Source: Pelosinus fermentans (lineage in GTDB: Bacteria; Bacillota; Negativicutes; DSM-13327). From it: a stretch of DNA of 64,000 bases. The translations under genes and the position numbers were made by a program. Location: contig DJJR01000004.1 in the NCBI GenBank assembly GCA_002434245.1, positions 69,160-133,159 on the forward strand, written 5' to 3'. Below are positions 36,022-51,939 of this stretch, piece by piece; position 1 is the stretch's first letter; every line of letters begins with the position of its first letter. The notes beneath the pieces are model-generated. The model saw nothing but the letters and a program-made list of their open reading frames with translations. It ran no database searches and was not told the DNA's origin.

Positions 36022-37682
36022 TATAACTCCTCCTCACCATACTGCAGTACACCAGGTTTTACCTGCAAGCGGCAGGTCATAATTTTTCCCACTGTAGTAA
36101 AACCACGAACCATATTAAATTCCTCTGATTGTATGATTTGGGTTTCACCGATAAAAATGCCATTTCTCTGGGCTAACTCTGCCAAATGCTTTTCTGCTAA
36201 CTCATAAGCATTTTGTAAGGAAAATTTCCCTCGAGGCAGTCTATTTTTGATCCCTAATTCCGCAACGGTATAATATCCTTCTGCAGTATCAGCACGAAGA
36301 GTAATATCAAGAGTTGATCTTGCTACCGCTGCGCCAAAGGCATTAGCAACCCTCCCATTCTCAGGAAGTGTATAGCTAATTCCCAGCTTTTTAGCAACCA
36401 GAGGCACAAGACCTGCCGCTCCGCCGCCTACACCAATTATGTTTTCTAAGACAAATTTTGTTTCATAAATAATTTCTTCTACATGATATAAAGGTTCAGC
36501 AGCTTGCTCATCCAACAAATCGGCTATCGCCTGGCAAATACCATTCACTGCCTTATCTACTACTTGACTCGCCATCTCTTCTGGGCTTTGCCCTTGTAAA
36601 GCAAGCAGCTTCATTGCCTTTACTGCTAAGACGCGATCGCCAAAATCAATGAATCCCGCGGCTACCATAGCATCAGTCACAGTAGGCTTAGGGCCTCCTG
36701 CCGCCATAGCAGGGCCATGACGCATCGGTCCGACCTTCAATACATGATTCTCCCAGAAAACCAGACTGTCGCCGCCGATTCCGACAGACTTAAGGCGGAA
36801 TCCCTGAACTCCAGTTACATGACCATCAACGGCTGCACCTTCTTTTGCTAAAAGAGGTCTTCCCTTTTGCCACAATGCAATATCTGTGGTAGTGCCCCCA
36901 ATATCAAGAGAAATTCCAGAAACGGCAGCATCATCATTCATGCCCATAATACCTATGGTACTGGCAGCGGGTCCAGTAAAAATTGCCTCTACAGGATAGT
37001 TTCTGGCTACTGATAAAGGCAGTGTGCCTCCGTCTGCTTTTAACACAAAAACAGGACTATAAATCCCACGCATCTTTAATGCTTCTTCTACTGCCGTAGC
37101 AAAAGCATTAAAATGCCGCCATACAGCTCCATTATAATAAGCCGAATTGGTGCGCCTTAAAAAATTAAGCGAACCTGAAACTTTTCCTCCTGTACTAATA
37201 TGCATAGGGCTCACTTGCTCTTGTATCCAATCCGTCACTGCTGATTCAAAACAAGGATTACGAACAGCAAATTTCCCCGAAACAACAAATACATCACAAG
37301 AAGAAAAATGACGACAGGCACTCAGCACTTCCTCTTTATTAGGCTGAGCCATTTCACGGCCGCGATGGTCAATATAACCAGATAAGATATAAGGCGCAAC
37401 TGGCAGAATATCATTTAGATTCATCCCTGGTCCTGGCATAATACATAGGCCAACCTGGTCGATATTATCTTCCACTATTGCATTGGTTACAATTGTCGTG
37501 GATAATGCAATCCGTTCAAACGCCTTACTGCCAGTATCCTCCACCATCTTATCTACTACTGTCAAAATACATTGCAATAGATTCTCCTTAGTAGTAGGAG
37601 TCTTAACCATACTGACTATTTTCTCATCTGCTACTACTACACCATCTGTAAATGTCCCACCAACATCAAGCCCCAAGAACAT
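36018..37682 (-). CDS. Hydantoinase/oxoprolinase A-like ATPase-fold protein
   Basis: About 554 residues from the ATG at 37682, placed one base after the preceding stop and after GAGGGG. The protein starts FLGLDVGGTFTDGVVVADE, the phosphate-binding motif of the actin-like fold. It also has GISLDIGGTTTDIALW and GVGGGAAGLVP. Family members hydrolyse ATP to open lactam rings, often with a B subunit. No B-subunit gene is seen here, and the neighbours are a dehydratase component and its activase. The substrate cannot be assigned. Confidence 0.8.
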   Translation of the reverse strand: MFLGLDVGGTFTDGVVVADEKIVSMVKTPTTKENLLQCILTVVDKMVEDTGSKAFERIALSTTIVTNAIVEDNIDQVGLCIMPGPGMNLNDILPVAPYILSGYIDHRGREMAQPNKEEVLSACRHFSSCDVFVVSGKFAVRNPCFESAVTDWIQEQVSPMHISTGGKVSGSLNFLRRTNSAYYNGAVWRHFNAFATAVEEALKMRGIYSPVFVLKADGGTLPLSVARNYPVEAIFTGPAASTIGIMGMNDDAAVSGISLDIGGTTTDIALWQKGRPLLAKEGAAVDGHVTGVQGFRLKSVGIGGDSLVFWENHVLKVGPMRHGPAMAAGGPKPTVTDAMVAAGFIDFGDRVLAVKAMKLLALQGQSPEEMASQVVDKAVNGICQAIADLLDEQAAEPLYHVEEIIYETKFVLENIIGVGGGAAGLVPLVAKKLGISYTLPENGRVANAFGAAVARSTLDITLRADTAEGYYTVAELGIKNRLPRGKFSLQNAYELAEKHLAELAQRNGIFIGETQIIQSEEFNMVRGFTTVGKIMTCRLQVKPGVLQYGEEELY

Positions 37683-37683
37683 A

Positions 37684-38448
37684 TTATCCCCTCTTTTCCC
37701 AGGAATAAACCCCACAGCCGATTGCTCCATTGAGTTGCGGATACTTTGGTACAACAACCTCTACTCCAAGTTCAGAAGAGATGGTTTGTCCAATAGCTTT
37801 TCCTAAAGCCACGCCTCCTGTAAAGACAATCACTTCACTGGAAAGAGAATGGAGCATCGGCTTAATTCTCTTGAAAATCGTATAATTAACGCCAGCTGCC
37901 AATTCTGGAACGCTATAACCTTCCACAATACGTCCAATAAGCTCAGACTCTCCAAAGATAGCACAAGTTGCAGATAGCTCTACAGGATTTTCCTTATAAC
38001 TGCTAAGCTCTGCTAAACTAATCCCGAGAACCGTTGCCATATTTTCTAAATATCGCCCTGTACTGGCAGCGCATTTATCATTTGTCGCAAAATCTACCAT
38101 TTTACCTTTACGCACTTTAATGACTTTACTATCCTGTCCACCTAAATCCAATAAGGTAAAATCAGTAAGTCCCGTCTGCCACATGGCTCCTATCATGTGT
38201 GCTTTTAATTCTGCAATGACAGTAGCTCCTACAATATTGATGGTATTTCGCCCATAGCCAGTAGCAACCACCTTATCAAATTTCCCTACACCCACAGAGG
38301 CAAAGTCAACAATTAGTCCATTTTCCCCAGGCTGTCCATAGTTTCGATAAAACTGCACGGTTTCAAAGATTTCAGAACGTTTTACACCTTCTTGATCCAT
38401 TATAACTAATTTTACACTACGACTGCCTAAATCGATACCACAAAACAC
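37684..38448 (-). CDS. 2-hydroxyacyl-CoA dehydratase activase (HgdC-like)
   Basis: About 254 residues. An ATP-driven electron donor to dehydratases or benzoyl-CoA-type reductases. Nucleotide-binding segments are CGIDLGSRSVKLVIMD and FTLLDLGGQDSKVI. The bridging [4Fe-4S] Cys are in NDKCAASTGRYLE and SATCAIFGESELIG. I choose the GTG at 38448, 6 bases after GAGGTG; the longer frame to 38535 runs into the upstream gene. It begins 10 bp after the D-component gene. Confidence 0.85.
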   Translation of the reverse strand: MFCGIDLGSRSVKLVIMDQEGVKRSEIFETVQFYRNYGQPGENGLIVDFASVGVGKFDKVVATGYGRNTINIVGATVIAELKAHMIGAMWQTGLTDFTLLDLGGQDSKVIKVRKGKMVDFATNDKCAASTGRYLENMATVLGISLAELSSYKENPVELSATCAIFGESELIGRIVEGYSVPELAAGVNYTIFKRIKPMLHSLSSEVIVFTGGVALGKAIGQTISSELGVEVVVPKYPQLNGAIGCGVYSWEKRG

Positions 38449-38458
38449 ATTTTTCACC

Positions 38459-39436
38459 TCATCGCAGCATTTCCAAAAAGCTATCCATTCGAAGTTTCGT
38501 TCTGGCATCAAGCTTACCCGGCTTATCTCCTTCAATGGTTAGTATGGGTATATCTAATTTTTCCCTAAAGATCATATCCTCGATCTGCCTAAAACAGAAA
38601 CTTTGAACATAATGCACAATACCATCTAAATTTCGTTTTTCTATTTCTCCCTTAATATCTTCAATTCTCTGAAATACACCATAAGGATAGGTATACAGTC
38701 TATATTGTTCCACTAAATCCTCTACTTGATAAGGCATAGCAAACTGCCGCTGTACTTCATTGAAGACAACCCTTGCTCCCATCTTTTCAAAATGACCATA
38801 TAGATCATTAAAAATAGGCGGAACACCAATATACCCTAAGCGGATATCTTCTGTAAATTCATTTGCAGACTTTGTTTTTAGTAAAAACTGATCAATATCC
38901 TGCTCAAATTCATTCACATTTCCATTAAAATCACTACAGCTAACCTGAAATACGTGATTATCCCAGCCACTTACTAGATTTTCCTGCCAGGTAAGGCGGT
39001 CCATTTCAGCAATTTTACTTCTGACCCCATCTAAGCGTTTTTTTACAGCCATAACCTGCTCCCAATCCGTTTTTAAAGCTGTAATTAATTTATCCATCTG
39101 CAATTTCAAAAGATCATAATCCCGATCAAAAGGATACGCAAAGGGAATGGTCTCCACACCTACCAATTGCAAGGTTTCCATTAAGGCATGAGTATTACTG
39201 CAATCTCCTTGAGTAACTGCAAGTACTGTATCTATATTTCCCCTCTCAACGACTACAGAATATAAACCTTTAATCCAGCCGCATATGTTGCGGGGGTAAC
39301 CTGCATCTTCAGCTCCTTCTACTAATCGATTGGCTTCTTTATCAGTAATAAATACATTATTTAAATCTACTGGCACATTTCCGGCTGCTAAAATAATCTC
39401 CACAGGTACGGTTGTAGTAATACCAATATTAGCCAT
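38459..39436 (-). CDS. 2-hydroxyacyl-CoA dehydratase D-component family protein (HgdB-like)
   Basis: About 325 residues. The HgdB/FldC/BcrB-type fold is suggested by IGITTTVPVEIILAAGNVPV, VTQGDCSNTHALMETL, LGYIGVPPIFNDLYGHFEKM and IVHYVQSFCFRQIEDM. Conserved Cys (DCSN, SFCF and NICGW) could bind a [4Fe-4S] cluster. Dehydratases normally have two such subunits; only one is encoded here. I use the ATG at 39436, which has GGAGG 6 bases upstream. Reaction unknown; a radical-type reduction driven by the adjacent activase is likely. Confidence 0.8.
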   Translation of the reverse strand: MANIGITTTVPVEIILAAGNVPVDLNNVFITDKEANRLVEGAEDAGYPRNICGWIKGLYSVVVERGNIDTVLAVTQGDCSNTHALMETLQLVGVETIPFAYPFDRDYDLLKLQMDKLITALKTDWEQVMAVKKRLDGVRSKIAEMDRLTWQENLVSGWDNHVFQVSCSDFNGNVNEFEQDIDQFLLKTKSANEFTEDIRLGYIGVPPIFNDLYGHFEKMGARVVFNEVQRQFAMPYQVEDLVEQYRLYTYPYGVFQRIEDIKGEIEKRNLDGIVHYVQSFCFRQIEDMIFREKLDIPILTIEGDKPGKLDARTKLRMDSFLEMLR

Positions 39437-39506
39437 GTCATTCCTCCAACACAAATTCCATACATTTTTAGACCTATCGTATTTGTTAATTTTACAGCAA
39501 AAATAA

Positions 39507-39537
39507 CAAAGAGGATAGCTGTATTCTATCCTCTTTG
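39507..39537 (-). terminator. Terminator after F420 ligase-like gene
   Basis: 12-bp stem CAAAGAGGATAG / CTATCCTCTTTG, 7-base loop, 9 bp after the stop of the preceding minus-strand gene. Confidence 0.7.
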
Positions 39538-39545
39538 CTAATCAA

Positions 39546-40223
39546 TTACTCAACAGTAAGAAGATTTTCTGTCCTTCTCTCTACTGCTGCATAATTTTTA
39601 ATAATAACAATCGGTGTCCGTTGGGAAGCGTTACCAAAAGGATTATCAATCAAAATATGTGCCAACTTCTTAGGATCAAGACCTGTTGAAGCCCCTACTA
39701 CCAATGCTCGTTTTAAATCATTTACATCTGCCACTGCTGCACCATAACAGCCTAATCGACGCTTAATTTCCTCTGCTACGTTATTTGCCTCCAAAGGCCC
39801 GTATACCAGACATTTATCAAATGGAGGCATTGTGCCCGTAACATCATCAACTAGCGCAGCATGTGAACCCGCTAGTTCATAAAATACACCATTCTTCCCC
39901 ACAATTTTGGCAAACATTCCTATAATCATTGCAAATAAAACGCGCCACTTACCTTCTGCATCCATTAATGACTGCATACCGTACACACTGGATAAACTAC
40001 CTTTTTGAGGTACAAAGCGACATAAAATCTTCGCTAAAAAGCACACTTTAAAATCTTCGGGCCTTGCCACACGCCCCTGGGTAATCGCAACGACGCTCTC
40101 AGCTACGGATACTACATCATCTGGTCCAATATCCCCTTTGGTATACTTTTCAATCATATCTACAATATTGTCTTTATCTGTTAAAATACGCGTACCTACT
40201 GGTTTGAGTTCAAGTTCTGCCAT
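39546..40223 (-). CDS. F420-0:gamma-glutamyl ligase-like protein
   Basis: About 225 residues from the ATG at 40223, after GGGAGGG. It resembles the CofE/F420 gamma-glutamyl ligase fold (LELKPVGTRILTDKDNIVDM, YTKGDIGPDDVVSVAESVVA, ALVVGASTGLDPKKLAHILI, DNPFGNASQRTPIVII). The rest of the F420 pathway is not in the window and is unusual in Firmicutes, so the product may be a different gamma-glutamyl conjugate or it may have another role. It begins 2 bases after the stop of the membrane-protein gene. Confidence 0.7.
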   Translation of the reverse strand: MAELELKPVGTRILTDKDNIVDMIEKYTKGDIGPDDVVSVAESVVAITQGRVARPEDFKVCFLAKILCRFVPQKGSLSSVYGMQSLMDAEGKWRVLFAMIIGMFAKIVGKNGVFYELAGSHAALVDDVTGTMPPFDKCLVYGPLEANNVAEEIKRRLGCYGAAVADVNDLKRALVVGASTGLDPKKLAHILIDNPFGNASQRTPIVIIKNYAAVERRTENLLTVE

Positions 40224-40225
40224 TA

Positions 40226-40783
40226 CTAGCCCTCCCATTTCGCAGTATCTTTTGCCTGCATAGCCCTATTGATTTCATCACAAGTCATAATCATGCGTGC
40301 CTTATGAATATACCATGGAGTACGAGCTACAATCTGATATACAATATCAATCGGCATATCTACAGACAAATCATATAAATTTTGCAAGGCATCTCTAATA
40401 GTACCTGTCTTCGCCGTAAATGTAACCGTAACAATAACGCTTCCGCCTGTTCCTTTCGGAATAATCACAGCTTCAAAATAATTATCGGTTCGGGGTGCTG
40501 TAGTAAGTTCCATTCTAGACGTTACCTCAACACCATCAAATTGTTCATAAGGCAGCAAATGACGAGGATAAGCATCCATTATCGTACCATCCTGTGAACC
40601 TTTATTGATAAATGCTACTTTACAAGAAAAAGTAGCCGTTTTTTCGGTTTGATCAACTACTATAAATTCCGTACGTTCATTCACTTTAAATTCAAAATCA
40701 GCATCACCTTGTTTGGCAATAAACAACCACACCGCAATTGCCATAATTATAACTACTATCACTATTGTCACCAAGATTTCCAC
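40226..40783 (-). CDS. Membrane-anchored hypothetical protein
   Basis: 185 residues from a GTG start after GGGGG. One N-terminal membrane helix (ILVTIVIVVIIMAIAVWLFI) is followed by a beta-rich extracytoplasmic part (FEFKVNERTEFIVVDQTEK, PKGTGGSVIVTVTFTAKTG). It is tightly coupled to the F420 ligase-like gene. Family name unknown to me. Confidence 0.7.
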   Translation of the reverse strand: MEILVTIVIVVIIMAIAVWLFIAKQGDADFEFKVNERTEFIVVDQTEKTATFSCKVAFINKGSQDGTIMDAYPRHLLPYEQFDGVEVTSRMELTTAPRTDNYFEAVIIPKGTGGSVIVTVTFTAKTGTIRDALQNLYDLSVDMPIDIVYQIVARTPWYIHKARMIMTCDEINRAMQAKDTAKWEG

Positions 40784-40848
40784 ACCAAGGCCCCCATCTC
40801 TAGAAGTTTTTTCCTCTATTAGTATACCAAATTTTCCTCAAAAGTACA

Positions 40849-41661
40849 TCACACAGGAACAAATCCTTCTAACTTTACCAATTCAAAGTTTACTTTTTCA
40901 GTAACAAACATAAAATCTGCCATCCTTTTTGCCCGTTCCACATCTGCAGAAAAACACAAGCGTATTTTACTTTGATTGGCTGCAGATACTTGCCCTTTCT
41001 GAAGGAGTATCTGCTGTGCCTCTCTTGCAGTCTCCTTTGCTGGGTCGATAATCACGATTTTATCACCCACTATTTTTTGTATCACAGAACTTACAAAAGG
41101 ATAATGGGTACAACCTAAAATGATAACATCCACTCCCAGCTTTTTCATGGGCAGTACATACTCAGCAATTGCCTGCTCGATTTCTGCTCCTTCAACCTGC
41201 TCTCTTTCTATCAATGGCACCAGCTTAGGACATGCCTGGGAATAAACGTGTACTGTAGTATCTTTACCGTAAATTGCCCGTCTATGACTTTCACTAGCAA
41301 TCGTAGCTTGTGTTGCAAGAACTCCCACTTTTTTGCATTTGCTAACAGCAAGTGCCATCTCCACTCCAGTGTTTACGCCAACCAAAGGAAACGAGTACTG
41401 AGATTTCATTTTTTCTAATCCCAGGGCTGTCATGGTATTACAAGCAACTACAGCCATTTTGACCTTTTGCGCTGCAAAAAAAACTAATATTTGCTGCATA
41501 AATGTAAGAATTTCTGACGGAGGACGGGACCCATAAGGAGTCCGAGCTGTATCTCCAAAATAAATCAAATTCTCCCCTGGCATCATATCCATCATTTCTT
41601 TTACTACAGTAAGCCCGCCAATTCCGGAATCAAAAATACCAATTGGTGCATTTGTATTCAT
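40849..41661 (-). CDS. murI: Glutamate racemase
   Basis: 270 residues, providing D-glutamate for peptidoglycan. The two catalytic Cys lie in VVACNTMTALGLE and ILGCTHYPFV; the N-terminus GIFDSGIGGLTVVKEM is diagnostic. AGGAGGTG precedes the ATG. Confidence 0.95.
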   Translation of the reverse strand: MNTNAPIGIFDSGIGGLTVVKEMMDMMPGENLIYFGDTARTPYGSRPPSEILTFMQQILVFFAAQKVKMAVVACNTMTALGLEKMKSQYSFPLVGVNTGVEMALAVSKCKKVGVLATQATIASESHRRAIYGKDTTVHVYSQACPKLVPLIEREQVEGAEIEQAIAEYVLPMKKLGVDVIILGCTHYPFVSSVIQKIVGDKIVIIDPAKETAREAQQILLQKGQVSAANQSKIRLCFSADVERAKRMADFMFVTEKVNFELVKLEGFVPV

Positions 41662-41697
41662 ATAATTGCACCTCCTAACAAAATATTCTATCTAGAT

Positions 41698-42129
41698 CTA
41701 TTTTCTTATATGCATTGACTCTCTTGTACTTTCGAAATATCCTTTCAATTTTGTAAAATATGTGCTAGGCAAACGAATAATTTTGCCCTGCTTATTGGTA
41801 AACAAATTTTGAGTATTGCCTGTTGCTAACAGTACTCCATCAGCCTCTCGAATCACTTTATAGGTAAAAACCATCTTTACAGGTGTTACTTCTGTCATTG
41901 TTGCCTCAATTAGGATGATATCATCAAATTTTGCAGATGAACGATATTGGCAATCTACACTGGTAATTGGGAAGACAATATTATCATCCATCATTTCAAG
42001 CAGAGAAATGCCTGCTTGTCTTAAATATTCTACACGTCCCATCTCAAACCAGCGAAAATAATTGGCATGGTGCACCACAGCCATCATATCGGTTTCAACA
42101 AAACGAACTTTTTCCCTAACTGTAATCAT
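41698..42129 (-). CDS. YbgC-type acyl-CoA thioesterase
   Basis: 143 residues of hot-dog fold. The active-site region VRFVETDMMAVVHHANYFRW (catalytic Asp, followed by HHANY) is typical of YbgC/4-hydroxybenzoyl-CoA thioesterases. It hydrolyses acyl-CoA or acyl-ACP thioesters. It lies 36 bp upstream of murI in the same direction. Confidence 0.88.
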   Translation of the reverse strand: MITVREKVRFVETDMMAVVHHANYFRWFEMGRVEYLRQAGISLLEMMDDNIVFPITSVDCQYRSSAKFDDIILIEATMTEVTPVKMVFTYKVIREADGVLLATGNTQNLFTNKQGKIIRLPSTYFTKLKGYFESTRESMHIRK

Positions 42130-42411
42130 ATTTCAAAGCCTCACTTCTTCTTAATTTACTTACAAATAACAAGTAGTATCCTACGAAAATCAAATGCCCA
42201 TAAGCATTTATTTATTGTACTTTTCTTTTTTATGTTTGTCAAAAGTTTTACCTTTTTTTCAGGTTTTACCCTTTGATTACGATCCTAATTTAAACTAAGC
42301 CAATCTTCTTAAAATAACTGCAGACCTACCTTCCTTTGCTAAAAGTATCGAATTGGCTAAAAGAGTACTCTTAAAATATGGAATAGTTTGTGCCCTTACA
42401 TAATATACGAC

Positions 42412-44550
<2,139 letters not shown>

Positions 44551-44580
44551 ATATTAAATCCATAACATCTTTCCTTTTAT

Positions 44581-44618
44581 AACACTATGATTCTCCCAGA
44601 AAAGAGAATCATAGTGTT
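44581..44618 (+). terminator. Terminator after first collagen-like gene
   Basis: Perfect 15-bp stem AACACTATGATTCTC / GAGAATCATAGTGTT with an 8-base loop, 30 bp after the stop. Confidence 0.8.
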
Positions 44619-44805
44619 TAATGCAGAATAACTAGCTAATTAATTTTTTATCACTGTTCTTGTACCAAATATATGACACATTGTTAATTCTTGAGTTAAT
44701 TAGATTAGGATGTACTTGAGAAAGTCATTCTTATTAAAATAGTATCCTTTTCAAATTTTAAAATAGGTATTCAGCTTAAATTAACAAATTCACATTAACA
44801 TAATC

Positions 44806-46877
<2,072 letters not shown>

Positions 46878-46925
46878 AATCGTTCAGTAATCCAATCAAT
46901 GATAATATGCATTAAATACTCTAGC

Positions 46926-46964
46926 AAAGCAGGCCCTCAACTTCAGTCGGGGACCTGCTTTTTT
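46926..46964 (+). terminator. Terminator after second collagen-like gene
   Basis: Stem AAGCAGG(CCCTC) / (GGGGA)CCTGCTT with a run of six T, about 50 bp after the stop. Confidence 0.85.
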
Positions 46965-46988
46965 ACATAATATTTTATTAACATAATC

Positions 46989-47015
46989 ACTTCTAACTGT
47001 ACTTAACATATTATA
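46989..47015 (+). promoter_or_regulatory. Sigma-K-like promoter of third collagen-like gene
   Basis: AC at 46989-46990, 16-base spacer, CATATTATA at 47007-47015, an exact match to CATAnnnTA. Preceded by the shared TTAACATAATCAC (46978-46990) and followed by GCTAGCTTTA, also present before the fourth gene. Confidence 0.7.
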
Positions 47016-47057
47016 CATTAGCTAGCTTTATGCTAACTCTTTGCCTCAATTCACTAG

Positions 47058-48431
<1,374 letters not shown>

Positions 48432-48534
48432 CCCCCAATGTAACTATTCCACTGACTGAAAGATTAACCTTGATGAAAAAGTAAAGCCGCGAAGAAAGAA
48501 GCTTGTAATCATTATTTTTATCATTAACATAATC

Positions 48535-48562
48535 ACATATTTACTGCACTTATCATATTATA
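48535..48562 (+). promoter_or_regulatory. Sigma-K-like promoter of fourth collagen-like gene
   Basis: AC at 48535-48536, 17-base spacer, CATATTATA at 48554-48562, an exact match to CATAnnnTA, with the shared TTAACATAATCAC (48524-48536) upstream. Confidence 0.7.
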
Positions 48563-48597
48563 ACATTGGCTAGCTTTAAGATGACTTTCTTTATTAA

Positions 48598-50430
<1,833 letters not shown>

Positions 50431-50477
50431 CAGATGGCATACGATTTATAAATAAGCTTTTAATCATAGTCAACTTA

Positions 50478-50517
50478 AGAACATTGACAGAGGTCTACCA
50501 CTCTCTGTCAATGTTCT
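50478..50517 (+). terminator. Hairpin between fourth collagen-like gene and glycosyltransferase
   Basis: Perfect 15-bp arms AGAACATTGACAGAG / CTCTGTCAATGTTCT with a 10-base loop. There is no T-run, so termination may be partial. Confidence 0.6.
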
Positions 50518-50547
50518 AACCTATTAAATGTGAGAAGGTGACAAATT

Positions 50548-51624
50548 TTGATTACTATCAGTTTATGTCTCATTGTGAAAAACGAAGAAGAAACCTTGGC
50601 TCGCTGCCTTGAGTCTGTGAAACCTGCAATGGATGAAATCATTATTGTAGATACAGGATCTACAGATTCAACAAAAGAAATTGCATTACAATATACTGAT
50701 AAGGTATACGACTTTGCATGGATTGACGACTTTGGAGCAGCACGCAACTTTGCTTTCAGCCATGCTACTCAGGATTATATTATGTGGCTGGATGCTGATG
50801 ATGTTCTTCTTGAAAATGACTTACAAAAATTATTGTCTTTAAAGCAAGACCTGGATTTCACCGTAGATTCCGTGACGATGAATTATAACTTGGCCTCTGA
50901 TGAAAACGGCAATATTGTTTCAAGCTTGCGAAGAAATAGACTCGTCAAGAGAACGAGACATTTCCAATGGGTCGGTGCTGTACATGAATACCTGGCCATA
51001 AATGGTAACGTTATTAATGGTGATATTACTGTAACTCATAAGAAGGAAAGATGTGATACCGCTGATCGTAATTTAAAAATTTATGAAAATCGTCTAGCCA
51101 ATGGAGAAACTTTCTCCCCACGAGATCTCTTTTATTATGCAAATGAATTGGTAGATCACCAGATGTATGAAACGGCGGTGCAATACTACCAGAAATTCTT
51201 GGGAACCGAATTAGGCTGGGTTGAAGATAATATTTCAGCTTGCGGAAAACTTGCCGATTGCTTTGGTCATCTTGGCGATGAGCAGCAAAAATTGAAATAT
51301 ATCTATAAATCCTTTGAATATGACACCCCACGACCAGACTTCTGCTGCCGCCTCGGCTACCATTTTCTCAATTCCAAGAAATATTCCAGCGCTATATTCT
51401 GGTATAAGCTAGCACTTGATCTAAAAGATTCTAGCAATCATTCCTCTCTTAAGAACTACGCTTGTTCAACTTGGCTGCCTCATCTCCAGCTATGTGTCTG
51501 CTATTCCAAACTTGGTGATAATGAGACCGCTTTAGAACATAATAAAAGTGCCGAATCCTATGTCCCCAATCATCCCAGTGTCCTCTATAACAAAGAATAT
51601 TTCGAAAAATTATTCAATTCTTAA
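50548..51624 (+). CDS. Family 2 glycosyltransferase with TPR-like C-terminus
   Basis: 358 residues from a TTG start after GAAGGTGA. The GT-A fold begins ISLCLIVKNEEETLARCLES and has IIVDTGSTDSTKE and the metal-binding DADD in YIMWLDADDVL. The C-terminal 180 residues are helical repeats (YETAVQYYQKFLGTE, YKSFEYDTPRPDFCCRLGYH), TPR-like and suited to binding a protein. Its place directly after the collagen-like genes suggests it may attach sugar to their Thr residues or extend such glycans; that is inference. The cytoplasmic location agrees with glycosylation in the mother cell. Confidence 0.85.
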   Translation: MITISLCLIVKNEEETLARCLESVKPAMDEIIIVDTGSTDSTKEIALQYTDKVYDFAWIDDFGAARNFAFSHATQDYIMWLDADDVLLENDLQKLLSLKQDLDFTVDSVTMNYNLASDENGNIVSSLRRNRLVKRTRHFQWVGAVHEYLAINGNVINGDITVTHKKERCDTADRNLKIYENRLANGETFSPRDLFYYANELVDHQMYETAVQYYQKFLGTELGWVEDNISACGKLADCFGHLGDEQQKLKYIYKSFEYDTPRPDFCCRLGYHFLNSKKYSSAIFWYKLALDLKDSSNHSSLKNYACSTWLPHLQLCVCYSKLGDNETALEHNKSAESYVPNHPSVLYNKEYFEKLFNS

Positions 51625-51648
51625 TAACTTATTTAAAAAAGACAATCT

Positions 51649-51676
51649 ACAAAATTATTATCTATATCATACTATA
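51649..51676 (+). promoter_or_regulatory. Sigma-K-like promoter of the 36-residue gene
   Basis: AC at 51649-51650, 17-base spacer, CATACTATA at 51668-51676, an exact CATAnnnTA match 41 bp before the start codon. Confidence 0.65.
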
Positions 51677-51716
51677 GCAATATAGACAGTAACTCGCTCT
51701 AAAAGGAGGTCTTGTT

Positions 51717-51827
51717 ATGGGTTTTGGATGTGGTGGACGCGGAGGTAACAACTGGTCCGTGATTATTATCATTATTATTATCCTATTATTTGGCTTTTGT
51801 GAAGATGACTCATCATCATGCTGCTAA
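51717..51827 (+). CDS. Short Gly-rich membrane peptide ending in CC
   Basis: 36 residues: a Gly-rich head (MGFGCGGRGGNN), one hydrophobic helix with seven consecutive Ile, then CEDDSSSCC. AAAAGGAGGT precedes the ATG. It resembles in size and layout the short YjcZ/CotX-like sporulation peptides with a Gly-rich head and one helix, but the Cys-rich ends are unusual. A sigma-K-like promoter lies upstream and a bidirectional terminator downstream, so it is probably its own transcription unit in sporulation. Confidence 0.6.
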   Translation: MGFGCGGRGGNNWSVIIIIIIILLFGFCEDDSSSCC

Positions 51828-51889
51828 TTGACTTTGCTCTTAACTTTAGCAATGATTTTACTACATAGTCATCTAACACTTGCCATTAA

Positions 51890-51935
51890 AGTCAAAAAAA
51901 AGAGCTCCTCTATTGAGGGACTCTTTTTTTTGACT
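51890..51935. terminator. Bidirectional terminator
   Basis: Long stem AGTCAAAAAAAAGAG / CTCTTTTTTTTGACT with inner TCC/GGA pairing. It provides T-runs on both strands and serves the 36-residue gene (+) and the convergent GH18-like gene (-). Confidence 0.85.
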
Positions 51936-51939
51936 CGTC

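Noticed and set aside
42399..42407. CATAATATA as an additional sigma-K -10 element before the first collagen-like gene
   Set aside because: No AC at the required distance upstream; the site at 42431 fits better.
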